This document shows, one piece after another, positions 1 through 12,020 of a DNA stretch of 64,000 nucleotides; the stretch's first letter is position 1; each line of letters opens with the position of its first letter. The position numbers and the translations under genes were made by a program. The DNA is from Coriaria nepalensis (lineage: Eukaryota; Streptophyta; Magnoliopsida; Cucurbitales; Coriariaceae). The notes beneath the pieces were generated by a model. The model was not told the origin of the DNA. It was given only the letters and a program-made list of their open reading frames with translations, and searched no databases. The stretch covers positions 2,852,001 to 2,916,000 of the forward strand of contig CP114486.1 in the NCBI GenBank assembly GCA_027186245.1. The letters run 5' to 3'.

Positions 1-618
1 ATAATAAACTTTTTACTTATAAATCAACCAAGCATATTCCATTCAAGCAATATAGGATAATTTCCAATGTAGGATATTTTTTTACTTAATGTTAAGTTTG
101 GACATAATTTTAAAAGCACGTTTTTATATTTTAAAATATATTTTTATATTTTAAACCCTAAAAATAATTGTCAAACATGTACAAAAAGTAATAAAATGTG
201 AAAAATAAATGTCAAATAGATACGTTAAAGTAAAAATACATATTATTGGAGAACATAAAATGCGTAAGTTATTTTCAAATGATTATCTATTTTATTATTT
301 TTTAAATTTGAAAAAATCGAATACATTGCCAAATAAAGGCTATATATGATATCACAATTCAAGACGCTATGAATTTGCGATACATTTTTTATTAATCAAA
401 ACAACCATGCTTCTACAACACAAACTCTTACCTCTAATCAAGTCGTAATATCATAAAATATAAAACTTGGTTTATTCCAAAGAAAAAGCTGATTAAACTT
501 TAGTTTCATCCAAGCTTGAGTTCTAAGTAAACAGAACTTGCTAAACAAGAATGAAAAATGTAATTATTAATTATAAATTATCGGTCACCTGATGACGATC
601 AAGTGCTTAATTAATTAA
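1..618. other. AT-rich 3' flank of the RNase gene
   Basis: No coding region is visible. The stretch is AT-rich and probably includes the 3' UTR of the minus-strand RNase gene. Positions 17-38 carry a 22-base string that recurs exactly at 8686-8707. Confidence 0.6.
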
Positions 619-1587
619 TTAAAATTTTGGAAATTGGACCTTAGAAGCACATCTACCTCTCGGTAGATGTGGGCACTCGATAATTTCGGACCCAGAAGTG
701 TCGACACACACATATATTTGATAAATTTGGCTGTTCCCGGCCGAATCTTTGTTGCATTCAATTCCGGCAGCATGTCCTAGTCCCTCTTTTATTGCATCAG
801 CCACACTGTCTAAGCTGTAATCCCCATCATCTGGCTCAATCCCTGCATTCTTGAGTATTTGCAAAAGGTTGGCCTTCTCCTTGAGCCTTAGAGCTGCCTC
901 GAAGTATCCGCGTTGGTCTAGTTCCGATTCGGCACATGTTCCGTGCTTCTCCCATTCATGTGACCAGAACCTGTAACCGTTGCTGCTTGGGCAGCTCAGA
1001 GACGGCCATTTCTTTTGTAGGCTGCTCAATAGATCTGAGATCTACGTACACAAAAAATCACACAAAAATGACAGTAATTATAATCAATACGTTCAGTACT
1101 AACCCTAAGTTAATTAAACACACGTGCATATACACATATTACTAAACTAAATAGTTCTTCTCTAGCTAGTATCAAAAAGATATATATGTCCTACCCAATA
1201 CACATAGGTAGCTGATGTTAATTAGTAAATTAAAAATGTACCTGGATTTTATCAAAAACGCTGTCGGGGTCACAGCTTGATGGGTAGGATCCATCCTTGT
1301 AATTAGGCCAAAGACCATGGATGCCAAAATCGGCAACTGGTTTTCCGGTTGACGGGTAACAACAACTGTGTTTCGTATCGCAGTATGCTCCTGGCCACTG
1401 TATCATGCAACATGTGTATGTAAGTTAATCAAAATCATTTGGATCAATAACAAAACAAAACTACATTTGTTTACACGATGATCACCTGTTGAACAAAGTA
1501 GAAGAAATCAAAGTCATCAGCTGAAAGACAGAGAAACGACAGGTATTGTAGTATCAGAATCTTGATGAGGATTGAGGATGAGTACAT
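619..1587 (-). CDS. RNS1: S-like ribonuclease T2 (RNS1 type), secreted
   Basis: Secreted or vacuolar RNase of the T2 family, cleaving single-stranded RNA through 2',3'-cyclic phosphate products. Three exons join in frame: 1587-1486, 1397-1242 and 1041-619, giving 226 residues, the usual length for the family. Residues 1-22 are a hydrophobic signal peptide. The mature start DFDFFYFVQQWPG is a family hallmark. Catalytic site I (FGIHGLWPN, His61) and site II (HEWEKHGTC; His114, Glu115, His119) are both complete, and the cysteines expected for disulfides are present. All active-site residues are kept, so this is an S-like RNase rather than a dead relative. In the family, RNS1-type genes respond to phosphate starvation, wounding and senescence; nothing in this sequence proves that regulation. 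The start is the only ATG that gives a signal peptide in frame with the second exon. Confidence 0.95.
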
Positions 1588-2737
1588 CTTATTGGGTGTA
1601 GTAATTGCTTTCTCTTTCGAGTTGAACAATTTATAATGGAGTTAGCTGAAGAAAGCTTTGCTTTAATTTATAGATTGAGATGGAGATGAAAATGGATATG
1701 GATGGAGCATCTTCGAAAGTATATGCGTACTCGTCACATTAATCTATTACATTCCTTGGCGTAACTTGCGTTCTCCCCACGTTTGTTAAGCTAACCCTGT
1801 TAAGCTTACTCATGAGTCATGACGATCATCTCTTGCTTCTTGATTTTGTATTTCTTTCTTAGAGATAGATTACAAACATGTGGTACTTCTGTAATTAGTT
1901 CGGTTGGGTCGGTCATGTGAAAGGATTGCAAACTCGTTTACCCTACACACTTTTGTTGCTTCGACTTTTGGTATAGTTATCAGCAGAGATGATTATGATG
2001 TTTACATCAGAATCAACGTGTACTTAACTTCGAGGGTTAACCTGGGTGGTAAACGAGCTTGCAAAAAAATTGTGTAGGGTATATAAGCAAAAGCGAAGAT
2101 AGGGGTGGATAATAGGGTATTGTCCAAAATCAATTTTGTTAAACTTAATTTTTTAATCTAAAATTATGAAAGTTTTATATAACGTATTTTCACCTTATAG
2201 TTTTTGTTTGGCTTCGTGTCTGTATATAAGATGTATGCAATTGATACGAGGTTATACGATGGGATGATGGTTGTAAAATGTCTTAGATATGTTATCAGTA
2301 AATAGTTTACTCTGATCGAGCTGTTTTTATTCAAAGTCCGATCTTTTCAAGAGACTACAAAAAAGTAATTTCTCGTAAATTATCAAATCTCAAAATAGAT
2401 AATTACCCAATAGGAGAGGAGATTACAACGTCCAACTCCTTTCGAGTTGAATTAGAACCAAATTTGTATGTGTAAGTGTAAACAATGCACAACACTAAGT
2501 TAATATGAGCATTTATATCAATTTTTTTTAAAATAAAATTTTATAAATTTAATTAATATTCTATTTTATAAATTTTATTTAATATCTTTTTAAATAATTT
2601 CATATTTAATTCTTTATTTTATTATTTAAATTAAACTATACAAAATTTTTAATAATTCTTTAAATTTGAAGAATCATTATGATTTTTGTATTTATAAAAT
2701 AAGAAATAACTAAATATAGAATAAATTTTAATTTGAT

Positions 2738-2797
2738 GCGAAAACAACCTAAATCTTGTTTGCAATTGCGAAAACAACCTAAATCTTGTTTGCAATC
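2738..2797. repeat. 30-bp perfect tandem duplication
   Basis: Two head-to-tail copies, 2738-2767 and 2768-2797, begin with GCGAAAACAACC and are identical except at the last base. Perfect identity in otherwise decayed AT-rich DNA suggests a recent duplication. Confidence 0.9.
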
Positions 2798-4045
2798 TAC
2801 TAACAATTCACATTAGTTCTTAACATCGATAGGACAGGGTCATAATCAACACCACTAAAATATTTAGTCAACTTCCGGTCGTCATCTTTGGAATTTCTTA
2901 CTCTCTATTTTATTTGGTGCTAGATTGAGGTTATTCTAATGGCACGAATAATCTAATCTTAGCCGGTCTTATCAAACAACACGACAGCAAATAGTCATTA
3001 ATTTATGTACTTAACTAATTAAATCACAATATGAAATTGCATTAGCAACTAAACAAATCATGTTTATGTTATTATGTAGTACTACATTAAGCACGCGAAG
3101 CACGAATCAGGTTCTTATTCTGCATCTAATAATAGAGAGCTTACGTGAAGTCTACCTTAGATCAAGCTGCGTCCTATCTATAAGCACGGATAAAGAGTAA
3201 ATTTGATGGTACAAGTCTTTACGATAAGATAAAAGAGAACTTAAATCAAATTTCCATATGAATTCTATATTATGATATATTTTTAAATTTTAGATTATTT
3301 TATATAAAATTAAGAATTTATTTATAATTTAAATTTTAAATCAGAATAAAAAAATTATAACTACCCCAAAATTGATAAAGATAATCCTAATTTTCCCGTC
3401 ATAATATTCTTTGCATACACACCTCTGGATGAAAGAAAGAGTAGATTTGCTCTCAAGGGTTAGAGGAAGTGACGTCAAGACTCAACCAAGTCCAACTAAA
3501 GATATGATCAGTATCGACACCAGCTTCCAAAAAGTAATGTTAAGTTTGAAGTTGTTCGGAAACGTGTTTCTTAAGTTCCTTGAAGAGGTAATGATAGAGA
3601 AAGAAGTCAAAGAACAACAAAAATGAAGAAATTGAAGGGCTGTTATAGTTATTTATTGACCTAACACACGGTCAAAACTCATCATATGATATGATAGCAA
3701 CCTACGTACGTTTAAACTTTAAAGCAGCCATCAGGATGCATGGTCGGTGCCTACAGTACGCCTTGTCACGGTAATCATATATATGGCGGCCCTATTACTA
3801 TATAATATATATATATATGTATCTATTAATTTCTTCTTAATAAATGAAACATCAAATCTTTTACGGCTCTGTTAAAATGTGAAGAAAAAAAAAAAGAAAA
3901 AGAAAAAAGGTTGTTTAAATCAGTGTAATTCCGGATAAGATAGTTAATAATATTTTAGATTAAATTGTTTAAATTTGGATAGGTTTGGTTTGATTTTATT
4001 GTGAAATTGAGAATAAAAATATGAATATAAATAAAGTGAAAATGA

Positions 4046-4077
<32 letters not shown>
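4046..4077. repeat. (AAT)n microsatellite
   Basis: About ten uninterrupted AAT units inside an AT-rich spacer. Likely length-polymorphic. Confidence 0.9.
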
Positions 4078-4883
4078 TAATAAATTAAAAAAATTATCTA
4101 AGTAATATAATATAATTTAAAAATAATGAAAAAGTCTCATATAAATTAATATTATTTTGATTATTATTAAGATATTTATTTAAGTATGAATAAAAGAATA
4201 ATTTTTTTATTTAAAAAAAATTAAAATTAAAATTATTTTATTACATTTTAAAACAAAATATTAAAATATAATAAAATAATTATTTCATTAAATAAAATTC
4301 GAATTAAATAATTTGACTGAATAAACTGTTTCACAATAGTTTTGGGTTTTGGAGAGACCTGATATATCACAAGTATCATTTGATTAGGACTAAGCCCTTT
4401 TCTGATGATACTCGCAGTACTCATGAGTCAGCGGGTTCCCTACTAGGCTACTACAACTAGATTTACCAAGTCAACATCGTCTACACTTACATCACGGACG
4501 ATAATGATTTCAACTTAAAAAAAAAAAAATATTATAAATTAATAAAATAAATATTAAATTAGTAATCCTTATTATTATTATTAACATATAAATATATAAT
4601 TAGTAACATATCTTTCAGCAAAGGTGAAATGGTGTATAATTCATTCATGACTCGTATGAGAAGAAGAAGAATTTCCTAGTTGACATCCTCATCAGTTAAT
4701 GCTTTCCAGTTATTGATTATATTTCACAAAAGCACAAAAAAGGTCAATATTTAGCTATTGATTAATTAATTAGCAAAATATTACAAATTAATTTGACTAA
4801 CACAAAGGCAACTTAACCTTTGTGAAATTTAAAGGTTTATTTTTTATATATACTTAACCTATATATATATATATATATAAGTT

Positions 4884-6318
4884 TCATAGATGATTTACAA
4901 TTTGCTTTACGGAAATAAAGGTACCCGTTATGGCAACAAAAGAACCCAATACCAAGATCCCTACAATCACTACCAACTCCATTCCAAATCTCCTTGCAGC
5001 TTTGTTGATCTTAAGGTAGCAAAGACAAGGAATAAACATGGCCACCATGATGCTTAAAAACGCACCTATAAACGCCATGATGTACCCAAAAAATGGGATG
5101 CTCAGAGCCACAATCACTGTGCTCATCACAAGCACACTTCTGATTAAGATGCTAAAGGGTTTGCTTTTTTGGAAATAAGATGTCTCCTCAATGGCTGTAG
5201 CAATTGGGTTTATCATGATTGCATACTTTGATAGAGGATTGATTAGTGTAGTGTATATTGCTATTCTCGAGCTAGCTTTCGAAATCGGAAGGTTTAGTGT
5301 CACTTGCGACTTCAAATTTCCTCCATACATCAAGTAGCCAAGAATTCCCATTGATCCATAATTGACTGTGCTTACAACGAAGCACACCAGTAGAACCTAC
5401 AAAGATTATAAGATACGATAAGATGGTTACTTGTTTCAGTTTCTTTTAAGAGTGATAAGATGATGAAATTTCTTACCTTAGGAAGTTGAGTCTTGTCTCT
5501 CATGGAATTGCGTAACATGGGAAAAACAGGATGACAGCTATAACAAAAGGCAAACAAGCTAAGAGCAATAGGCAACCCTCTCATACTCAAAAGCATGTTC
5601 CCATCATGATATTCTCTTCCATGGAATCCCACACCATCAATTGCTCCAACCCAGAAAACACAACAGACCAAAGTAACCGATGCCAGTACCCCGGTAGCTG
5701 AAACATATGCCAGAACACTCATGTTCCTCAACCATGTTGTTGGCAGGACAACTAGTGAAGCTAGAACAACAAATGCCTGTTTGCTTCCGACTCTTACATG
5801 TGCTATTTTGAAACCCGTGTTTGGAAAAAGCTTCTCTAAATGGTCACCTTCTAGGATTAGAAACTCAACAGCAACCAAGTATAGCTCAAGGTACATGAAA
5901 ATGGATATTAATGCTCTTCCTTTGTACCCGAAAGCTAGCTCTCCTATATCCGGGTAGGTTTTGATGATTAGAGGGTTTGTGTCCATACATCTTTGCAGAA
6001 GTATCCCTGTGTAGAAGCAAAGAATTGCTACCAACAAAAGGAGCATTAAGCTTAGCCACCCTCCTTGAGCAAGTGCATACGGGATTGATAATATCCCTAC
6101 ACCTGAAAACCAAACATAATTAGTATGTCCATCAGAGATATTTAGACACTAGCTGAATCTTTTTCGGGCACGGAACCTCGGGGAGAGATTGAAGAAGAAA
6201 AGGAATATTCTGAATTCGCGAGAAACTCACCTGATAAGGCATTGACACCATTGATGCAAGTAGTGAGGAAGGAAGCACCTTTAGCTGCTGGTTGGTCATG
6301 ATGGTGTTGGCTCTCCAT
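4884..6318 (-). CDS. Vacuolar amino acid transporter, AVT1-like (AAAP family)
   Basis: Multi-pass amino acid permease of the AAAP/AVT1 group, expected on the vacuole membrane, where relatives exchange neutral amino acids against protons. Three exons join in frame: 6318-6231, 6102-5477 and 5396-4884, giving 408 residues. The N-terminus begins MESQHHHDQ and is followed by the family-typical segment ALSGVGILSIPYALAQGG (first membrane helix). Other hallmarks are KTYPDIGELAFG, FMYLELYLV, the loop RDKTQLPK leading into VLLVCFVV, and TLNLP. About ten or eleven hydrophobic segments can be seen. The hydrophilic N-terminal extension of AVT1A/1C-type members is absent, so it resembles the short AVT1H/I/J-type members. 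The exact subgroup is uncertain. The reading frame upstream of the chosen ATG stays open to a possible AG, so a short extra 5' exon cannot be excluded. Confidence 0.92.
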
Positions 6319-9188
6319 TAAAGAGTGCCTACTACCAAAGAAAAAAGAAAACCGAAATTGTTAGCCACTATGCAATATATAAAATGATAAATTTGTAGGT
6401 GCAGAGTGTTTCGATTATAGCATTTTTATAAGGGAAAAAGCACTAGCCGTCAAATGGCTCCTTCTGTAAAGGAGATTATTGAGGATGAGTAGATTGCCAT
6501 TCAACTTTTGAAAATGGAGCCAATTACCTATGCCCCTATCATTTACAGTGTTTTATGTTCTAAATCCCATAATTAGTCTCCTTCATGTCTCTATCTAAAT
6601 AGGTTATTTAATATGATTGGGTTTGGGATACATTCAATATAATTATTAGATCGTATTTTTACGAGATTTAGCATATTTTATATTTTATTAAATTTAGTAT
6701 ACGATAATATGAATTTAAGTTAAGCAATAATTTGTAATCATAATAAGAAAATCTATTTAACATTTATAAATTGATTATATCCTCTCTATATTAATCATAA
6801 CATGAATGTTAGAATAAGGTCCAACATTGTATGCATGTCAGGAAGATGTCACAAGTAATGATCAAAATCTAAGAGAGTTAGGAAACAATGCTCAACAACA
6901 TCTGATTGGGTGGCAGAAACATATAGTGACACATGAAAAGCAAATGGATCAGTCACATGCATATATGTTTATGGTCTTTGATTATTCTGGATCCAAAGAA
7001 AAAACCCACTCAAAATTGCTTTAATCCTTTTTACTTTTATTAGACTTGTTTTCAAAAGAAGCCGTGTAGTGTATCGTTTCTTTCCCTCATGCCTAATCCC
7101 TGACAATGTACACGAAACGTGCTCCAATTAACAAGGATAATAAATTCAAAGCTGATCATTTATATCTTATTAAAAAAAAAAAAAAAAAAAAACTTAAATT
7201 TTATTCATATATAAATGAGAGGAAGAACAATGCATGTAGCATTCATTGTACATAAACAGTATTATCTAATAACATTCATTATACACGCTTTACGTATAGA
7301 TCAAATAGAAAGTTATTACATTATTGTATCTTTCTAATTTTATTGATCCTCTCAATCTTTTTTTCATGCTTAACTTTTCTAAAAGTAGTAGACAAAAAAA
7401 GGTAAAGTTACGAAGATTAAACCTTTTTTTTTTTTTTCATGCATGACTTTTCATAATGTATACTATCATCTGCCTTTTCTATTTTTTCATGCATATACTC
7501 AACTTTTCTAATTCTATGCATATTGAAAATTATATGTGAGTTCTTATCTTAAATTAGTTTATAAATTAGTATAAAAATTTATAATATATGTGAGTCCTAA
7601 TTATTAAAAAATTATATGTGGGTTCTTAATAAATATAATTTTTCTTTTTAGGTGAGTGTATATATTATAAAATCTCGATAAATTAATAATCTGATTTAAA
7701 TAATATTTTTGGCTAGTCCCGATTTGGAGATAATGTGCTAAATTAATAATTCGTTAAATTTATAAGATAATATATTTTGAAAATTGTATATATATCATAT
7801 ACAATATATAAATTAATAATTTTATAAAACAGAGTGCTTATAATTCAACTATGAGATCTTCTTTAAAATATGACTCCATCATTTAGTTTTTTTTTTTTTT
7901 AAATTGACATAAACTTGAATCCTATCTTTAATTTTTCTTAAAATGGTATGAAATTTTGACATAATTTCTTTATATTGCAACAAAAAATTATTTAATATTA
8001 CCACCGCTTTGAGACCTCATTTTTAAAATATGATTCATAGTCTAAAGAAAATTTTTCAATATATTGGACTCTCCTTCTATACTCACCGAACTCAATGTTA
8101 TATTTAATTTATTTCTGAATAGAGTTAATTAGAAGTATTTTAATAAATTATTAATTAATTGATAAAATTTTAAATTATTAATTTATCAGTATTTCGATAA
8201 ATTAATAATTTTTTAAATTTCGACATTATTAATTTCTCGAGCTTTTTCTATATTAATAGTTTTGGAACCAAAATTGAATTAGTACAATATGGATGAATTT
8301 ATAATTTAATATATCATGATATTTCTTATTTATTATGTTTATTTAAAAGATAATTAAATATGAAAATTAATCTTAATAAAAATAGAATGAAAGAATTTTC
8401 CTAATTTTAATAACTATACCTTAATTTTATTAATGTAAATTCAAAATTCAATCAAATCATTATACTTAATTTACCGATTTTTCCATATTAATTAAAAAAG
8501 AAATCTCTTGATAAATATCTAAAAACCTCTTAATGTAATGATTTTAGGAAAAATCATAATTAAATTATAATAATATTATTAATTTTTATAAAAAATTTAA
8601 CGAATTATTAATTTAATATATTTAAATTAATTTATTAAGATTTTATTATATATATATATGTATAGTCCATTTATCCTATTTATATTTATAAATCAACCAA
8701 GCATATTATTTAAGACTATTATCCTTATCTACTATATATAGTCCATTGGGCTTTAATCCATAACCGGACTTGGCAATATTCCAACTGAGAGCCCATGCCC
8801 AGAATCACTTCAGCCCACTTGATTTCATTTTCTGCTTTTTTTTTTTTTTTTTAATTCTTCTGGCCGGACGCGAACCGGTCGACAAAGTCAACCGGACCGG
8901 GAATTTTACGCGGCTACGTAAAAGCCCAAAAGAAAAACCAAAAAAACTGAAAAAGTAAATAAATAATTTCCTCTTCTTCTCCTCCGAGACAGAGGAGACC
9001 AGAGAAGGAACTCGAAACGGAGACAGAGAAGAAATTCAGGGGACTAAGAAGCTTTTCTCCGTCTTCGATCCGTTTCGACGTTTCCTCTCTCTTACTTCCA
9101 AAAAAAAGAAACAAAGATCATTTCATTTATTTTGTTCTAGAGGTGAAATATCTGATTTCAGTTTACATGAATTTGCGCCTAATCTTTG
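6319..9188. other. AT-rich intergenic region and apyrase leader
   Basis: No gene is recognised. The left end holds the transporter promoter. The right end, from about 8960, is a CT/GA-rich stretch that probably forms the apyrase 5' UTR. The middle is long AT-rich sequence with poly-A and poly-T runs. A 22-base string at 8686-8707 repeats 17-38. Confidence 0.55.
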
Positions 9189-12020
9189 ATGCGACGATCG
9201 AATGCCCGTACACGGGTCGATTTCAAACCTGACAGCGACGGCAACATCGAAAATATGGATCCAATCAAGCTCCATATCCGACCTGGAACCCGATCCAATC
9301 TCTTCGCCCGGAATTCATCCAAGCATACAACCAAATCCAGGTTATTAATCCTTGCTTCACTCTCCATCGCCCTTGCTTTCTTTTTCTGCTACCTCTTCCT
9401 ATCCTCAAGAAACTCTCGGACCGCCGTGAAGACAAAGTACGGGATCGTGATCGACGGCGGTAGTACCGGAACTCGGATCCATGTTTTCCGGTTCGGAGTG
9501 GAGGGCGGGAATCCTGTGATTGATTTTGGGAAGAAAAATTTGTCGTCGATGAGGGTGAATCCGGGTCTGTCCAGTTACGCTGAGGATCCAGATGGGGCGG
9601 GGCGGAGTTTGGCGGAGCTTTTGGAATTTGGGAAAATCAGGGTTCCGAAGGAGCAATGGGGTAGCACTGAAATTCGACTAATGGCGACTGCTGGAATGAG
9701 GTTGTTGGAATTGGAGGTACAGGAACAGATATTAGAAGTTTGCCGGAGAGTGCTTCGATCTTCAGGATTTAAGTTCTCGGACGAATGGGCGTCTGTAATT
9801 ACAGGTAATTTGGTGAAACTTTAAATGTATTGCAACTTTTCAGATAATTATAGTTAGAAACTTTAAAGGGAGGAAGATGTTTTGAAAAAAGCTGTAAAAC
9901 ATGCTAGTATGAAGGTTGAAAATGGGTTACTAGTTACGATTTTGGAAGTGCTTGAGCTTATAGAAATGGAGAATGGGTGAAGTTAGTCTGAAGGAATAAG
10001 ATGAACAGGAAAAGGAGCTCATTCAAGTGAGACAGAAGTGGGGTACTTGACTTTCAATCTCACTACTGCATTGATTCTTTGTTTAAAGGAATTGATTTAT
10101 TATGTATATGTTTATATATACTTGAGATCAAACGAAATATCATTCTCTTTTCACTTAAAAAAATTGGCTGGTAATATTATCTTACCATTATAGTATGTGC
10201 TAGATTCTTTGCTTGATACCAAGTACTGTTGTTAGGATCTGATGAAGGGATTTATGCTTGGGTTGTTGCAAACTATGCTCTTGGAACTCTTGGAAGTGAT
10301 CCTCTTGAGACAACAGGGATAATTGAACTTGGTGGAGCTTCTACCCAGGTTTGATTTGATCTATTTGCGGTAAACTTAAGTGAAAAGAGACATATGATAG
10401 TGTGTTGGTTTGCATGAGCCATGAGATCTCAGATTATAAATTTGATTGGTCTATTTCAATTTCAGGTTACATTTGTTTCAAGTGAACCAATTCCTCCTCA
10501 GTTCTCACGTACAGTTGAAGTTGGCAATGTTACTTATAATCTTTATAGCCACAGTTTACTTCATTTTGGACAGGTAATTAGAGATTTCTTTTGTAATATT
10601 TGTGATTTCTCTCTGGTTCGTTGGACTTCATAGCTTGGTTTTGGGGAAGTGTTTGTAAATTGGAGTTTGGTAGGATTGTGAGGTAATTCAAGAATTTGGG
10701 CTAAAACCTATTTTTATATATTTACATGCAATGGTTTTTGTCTTTCACATGCAATGGCTTTGAAGTCTGATTATCAGTACTTTTTGTAGAATGCTGCCCA
10801 TGACTCATTAAGAGAAGTTCTTGTTTCAGGGGAGTTTAGCTCAGGTTAGTTACCTTTTTCACAATTTGCATTAGCTTTTTTCTTTAAATTGACTTGGTTC
10901 TGTCACAGATCCTACCCTTTCAATTGAGGGTCCCCACCATCATTTTATCTAACGAACTACAGAGTGGCTATATTGTTCTTCCTAATAATCTTACTTGTAC
11001 ATGTTCATGCAGCTACTGAATCTCTTCCAAAGGGAGCAATTGTAGATCCTTGTACTCCCATAGGGTACTCTCATAATGCTGAATCATGGAAGCTCTCTCC
11101 ACATTCTTTGGGTGGAAGCAATGCATTATCTATTCATTCTAAGGGGAACTTTTCCGAATGCCGATCTGCTGCACTATCTATGCTGCAAAAAGGAAAAGGT
11201 TACTAAATTATAATTGAATTGCACCCTTAACTTCCATTTTTTATACGGACCATCAATAACTAGTCTCTTCCTTTCCAATGCAGAGAAATGTTCATATCAA
11301 TATTGCAATATAGGATCTACTTTCATTCCCAAGCTTAGGGGAAAGTTCCTTGCCACAGAAAATTTCTTTCATACTTCAAAGGTTTTCCCATTTTCCTTTT
11401 CTTACTCTTAACTCTCCAGTCTTCAAGGTTATGTTTTTCTTATGCCCTTTTGTTTTTGGTTTGTAGTTCTTTGGTTTAGGCATGAGGGCATTTCTGTCTG
11501 ATTTAGTGATAGCTGGGCAAGAATTCTGTGGAGAGGACTGGTCAAAGCTGAAGAGGAGATATAGTCCACATGACGAAGAAGATTTGCTGCGGTATTGCTT
11601 CTCATCAGCTTATATCGTGTCCCTACTTCACGATAGCCTTGGTATTGGTTTAGATGATGAAAGGTAATTAATTCATCTAGTCAATTTGTTCCCTTTCAAC
11701 TCATTAGTTTGATCCAACTAATCTGATTATTCTTGACCAGTATTCGGTTTGCTAATCACGTGAAAGATATACCTCTTGATTGGGCTTTGGGATCTTTTGT
11801 ATTGCAAAGCGCATCTGATGAGAGTACAGATCACTCTAATAGTTACTGGATTGCCAATATATTAAGCCATGGATCGCCCACTATACTCTCTCTTATCTTC
11901 ATCTCTATACTCTTGCTGTTCATAGCATGGTCTATATCGAAATGGAGAAAGCCACAGTTAAAGACGATATACGATCTAGAGAAAGGGCGGTATATAGTCA
12001 CCCGTGTCTGTAAAAGCTGA
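9189..12020 (+). CDS. APY6: Apyrase (nucleoside triphosphate diphosphohydrolase), APY6/7-like
   Basis: GDA1/CD39 family enzyme that hydrolyses NTPs and NDPs to NMPs, acting in the Golgi lumen or outside the cell. Eight exons join in frame: 9189-9804, 10236-10348, 10466-10573, 10790-10844, 11013-11198, 11284-11381, 11467-11663 and 11741-12020, giving 550 residues. All five apyrase conserved regions are present: IDGGSTGTR (near residue 89), LMATAGMRLL, SDEGIYAWVVANYALG, IIELGGASTQ and WALGSF. There is one membrane helix near residues 51-71 and a second near 505-523 followed by a short basic tail. The pair of terminal anchors matches the APY6/7 type rather than the soluble APY1/2 type. In Arabidopsis APY6 and APY7 act in pollen exine formation. 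The start is the first ATG after the leader, giving a cytosolic N-terminus of about 50 residues. Confidence 0.95.

Larger units (their letters stand above)
1588..4883. other. AT-rich intergenic region
   Basis: Contains the RNase promoter at its left end and the 3' flank of the transporter gene at its right end. A 30-base tandem duplication lies at 2738-2797 and an (AAT)n microsatellite at about 4046-4077. A 71-codon open frame near 3411 has no recognisable homology and lacks a proper ATG start; I do not call it a gene. Confidence 0.6.

Noticed and set aside
1556..1568. Thirteen bases identical to the 5' end of miR172 (AGAATCTTGATGA)
   Set aside because: It lies antisense to the RNase signal-peptide codons. 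The rest of the mature miRNA does not match and no foldback partner is seen.
3411..3626. 71-codon open frame in the RNase-transporter spacer
   Set aside because: It has no family motif and no good start context. It is length-compatible with chance in this spacer.
3900..4340. Possible MITE in the AT-rich stretch
   Set aside because: I could not find matching inverted ends or a target duplication.
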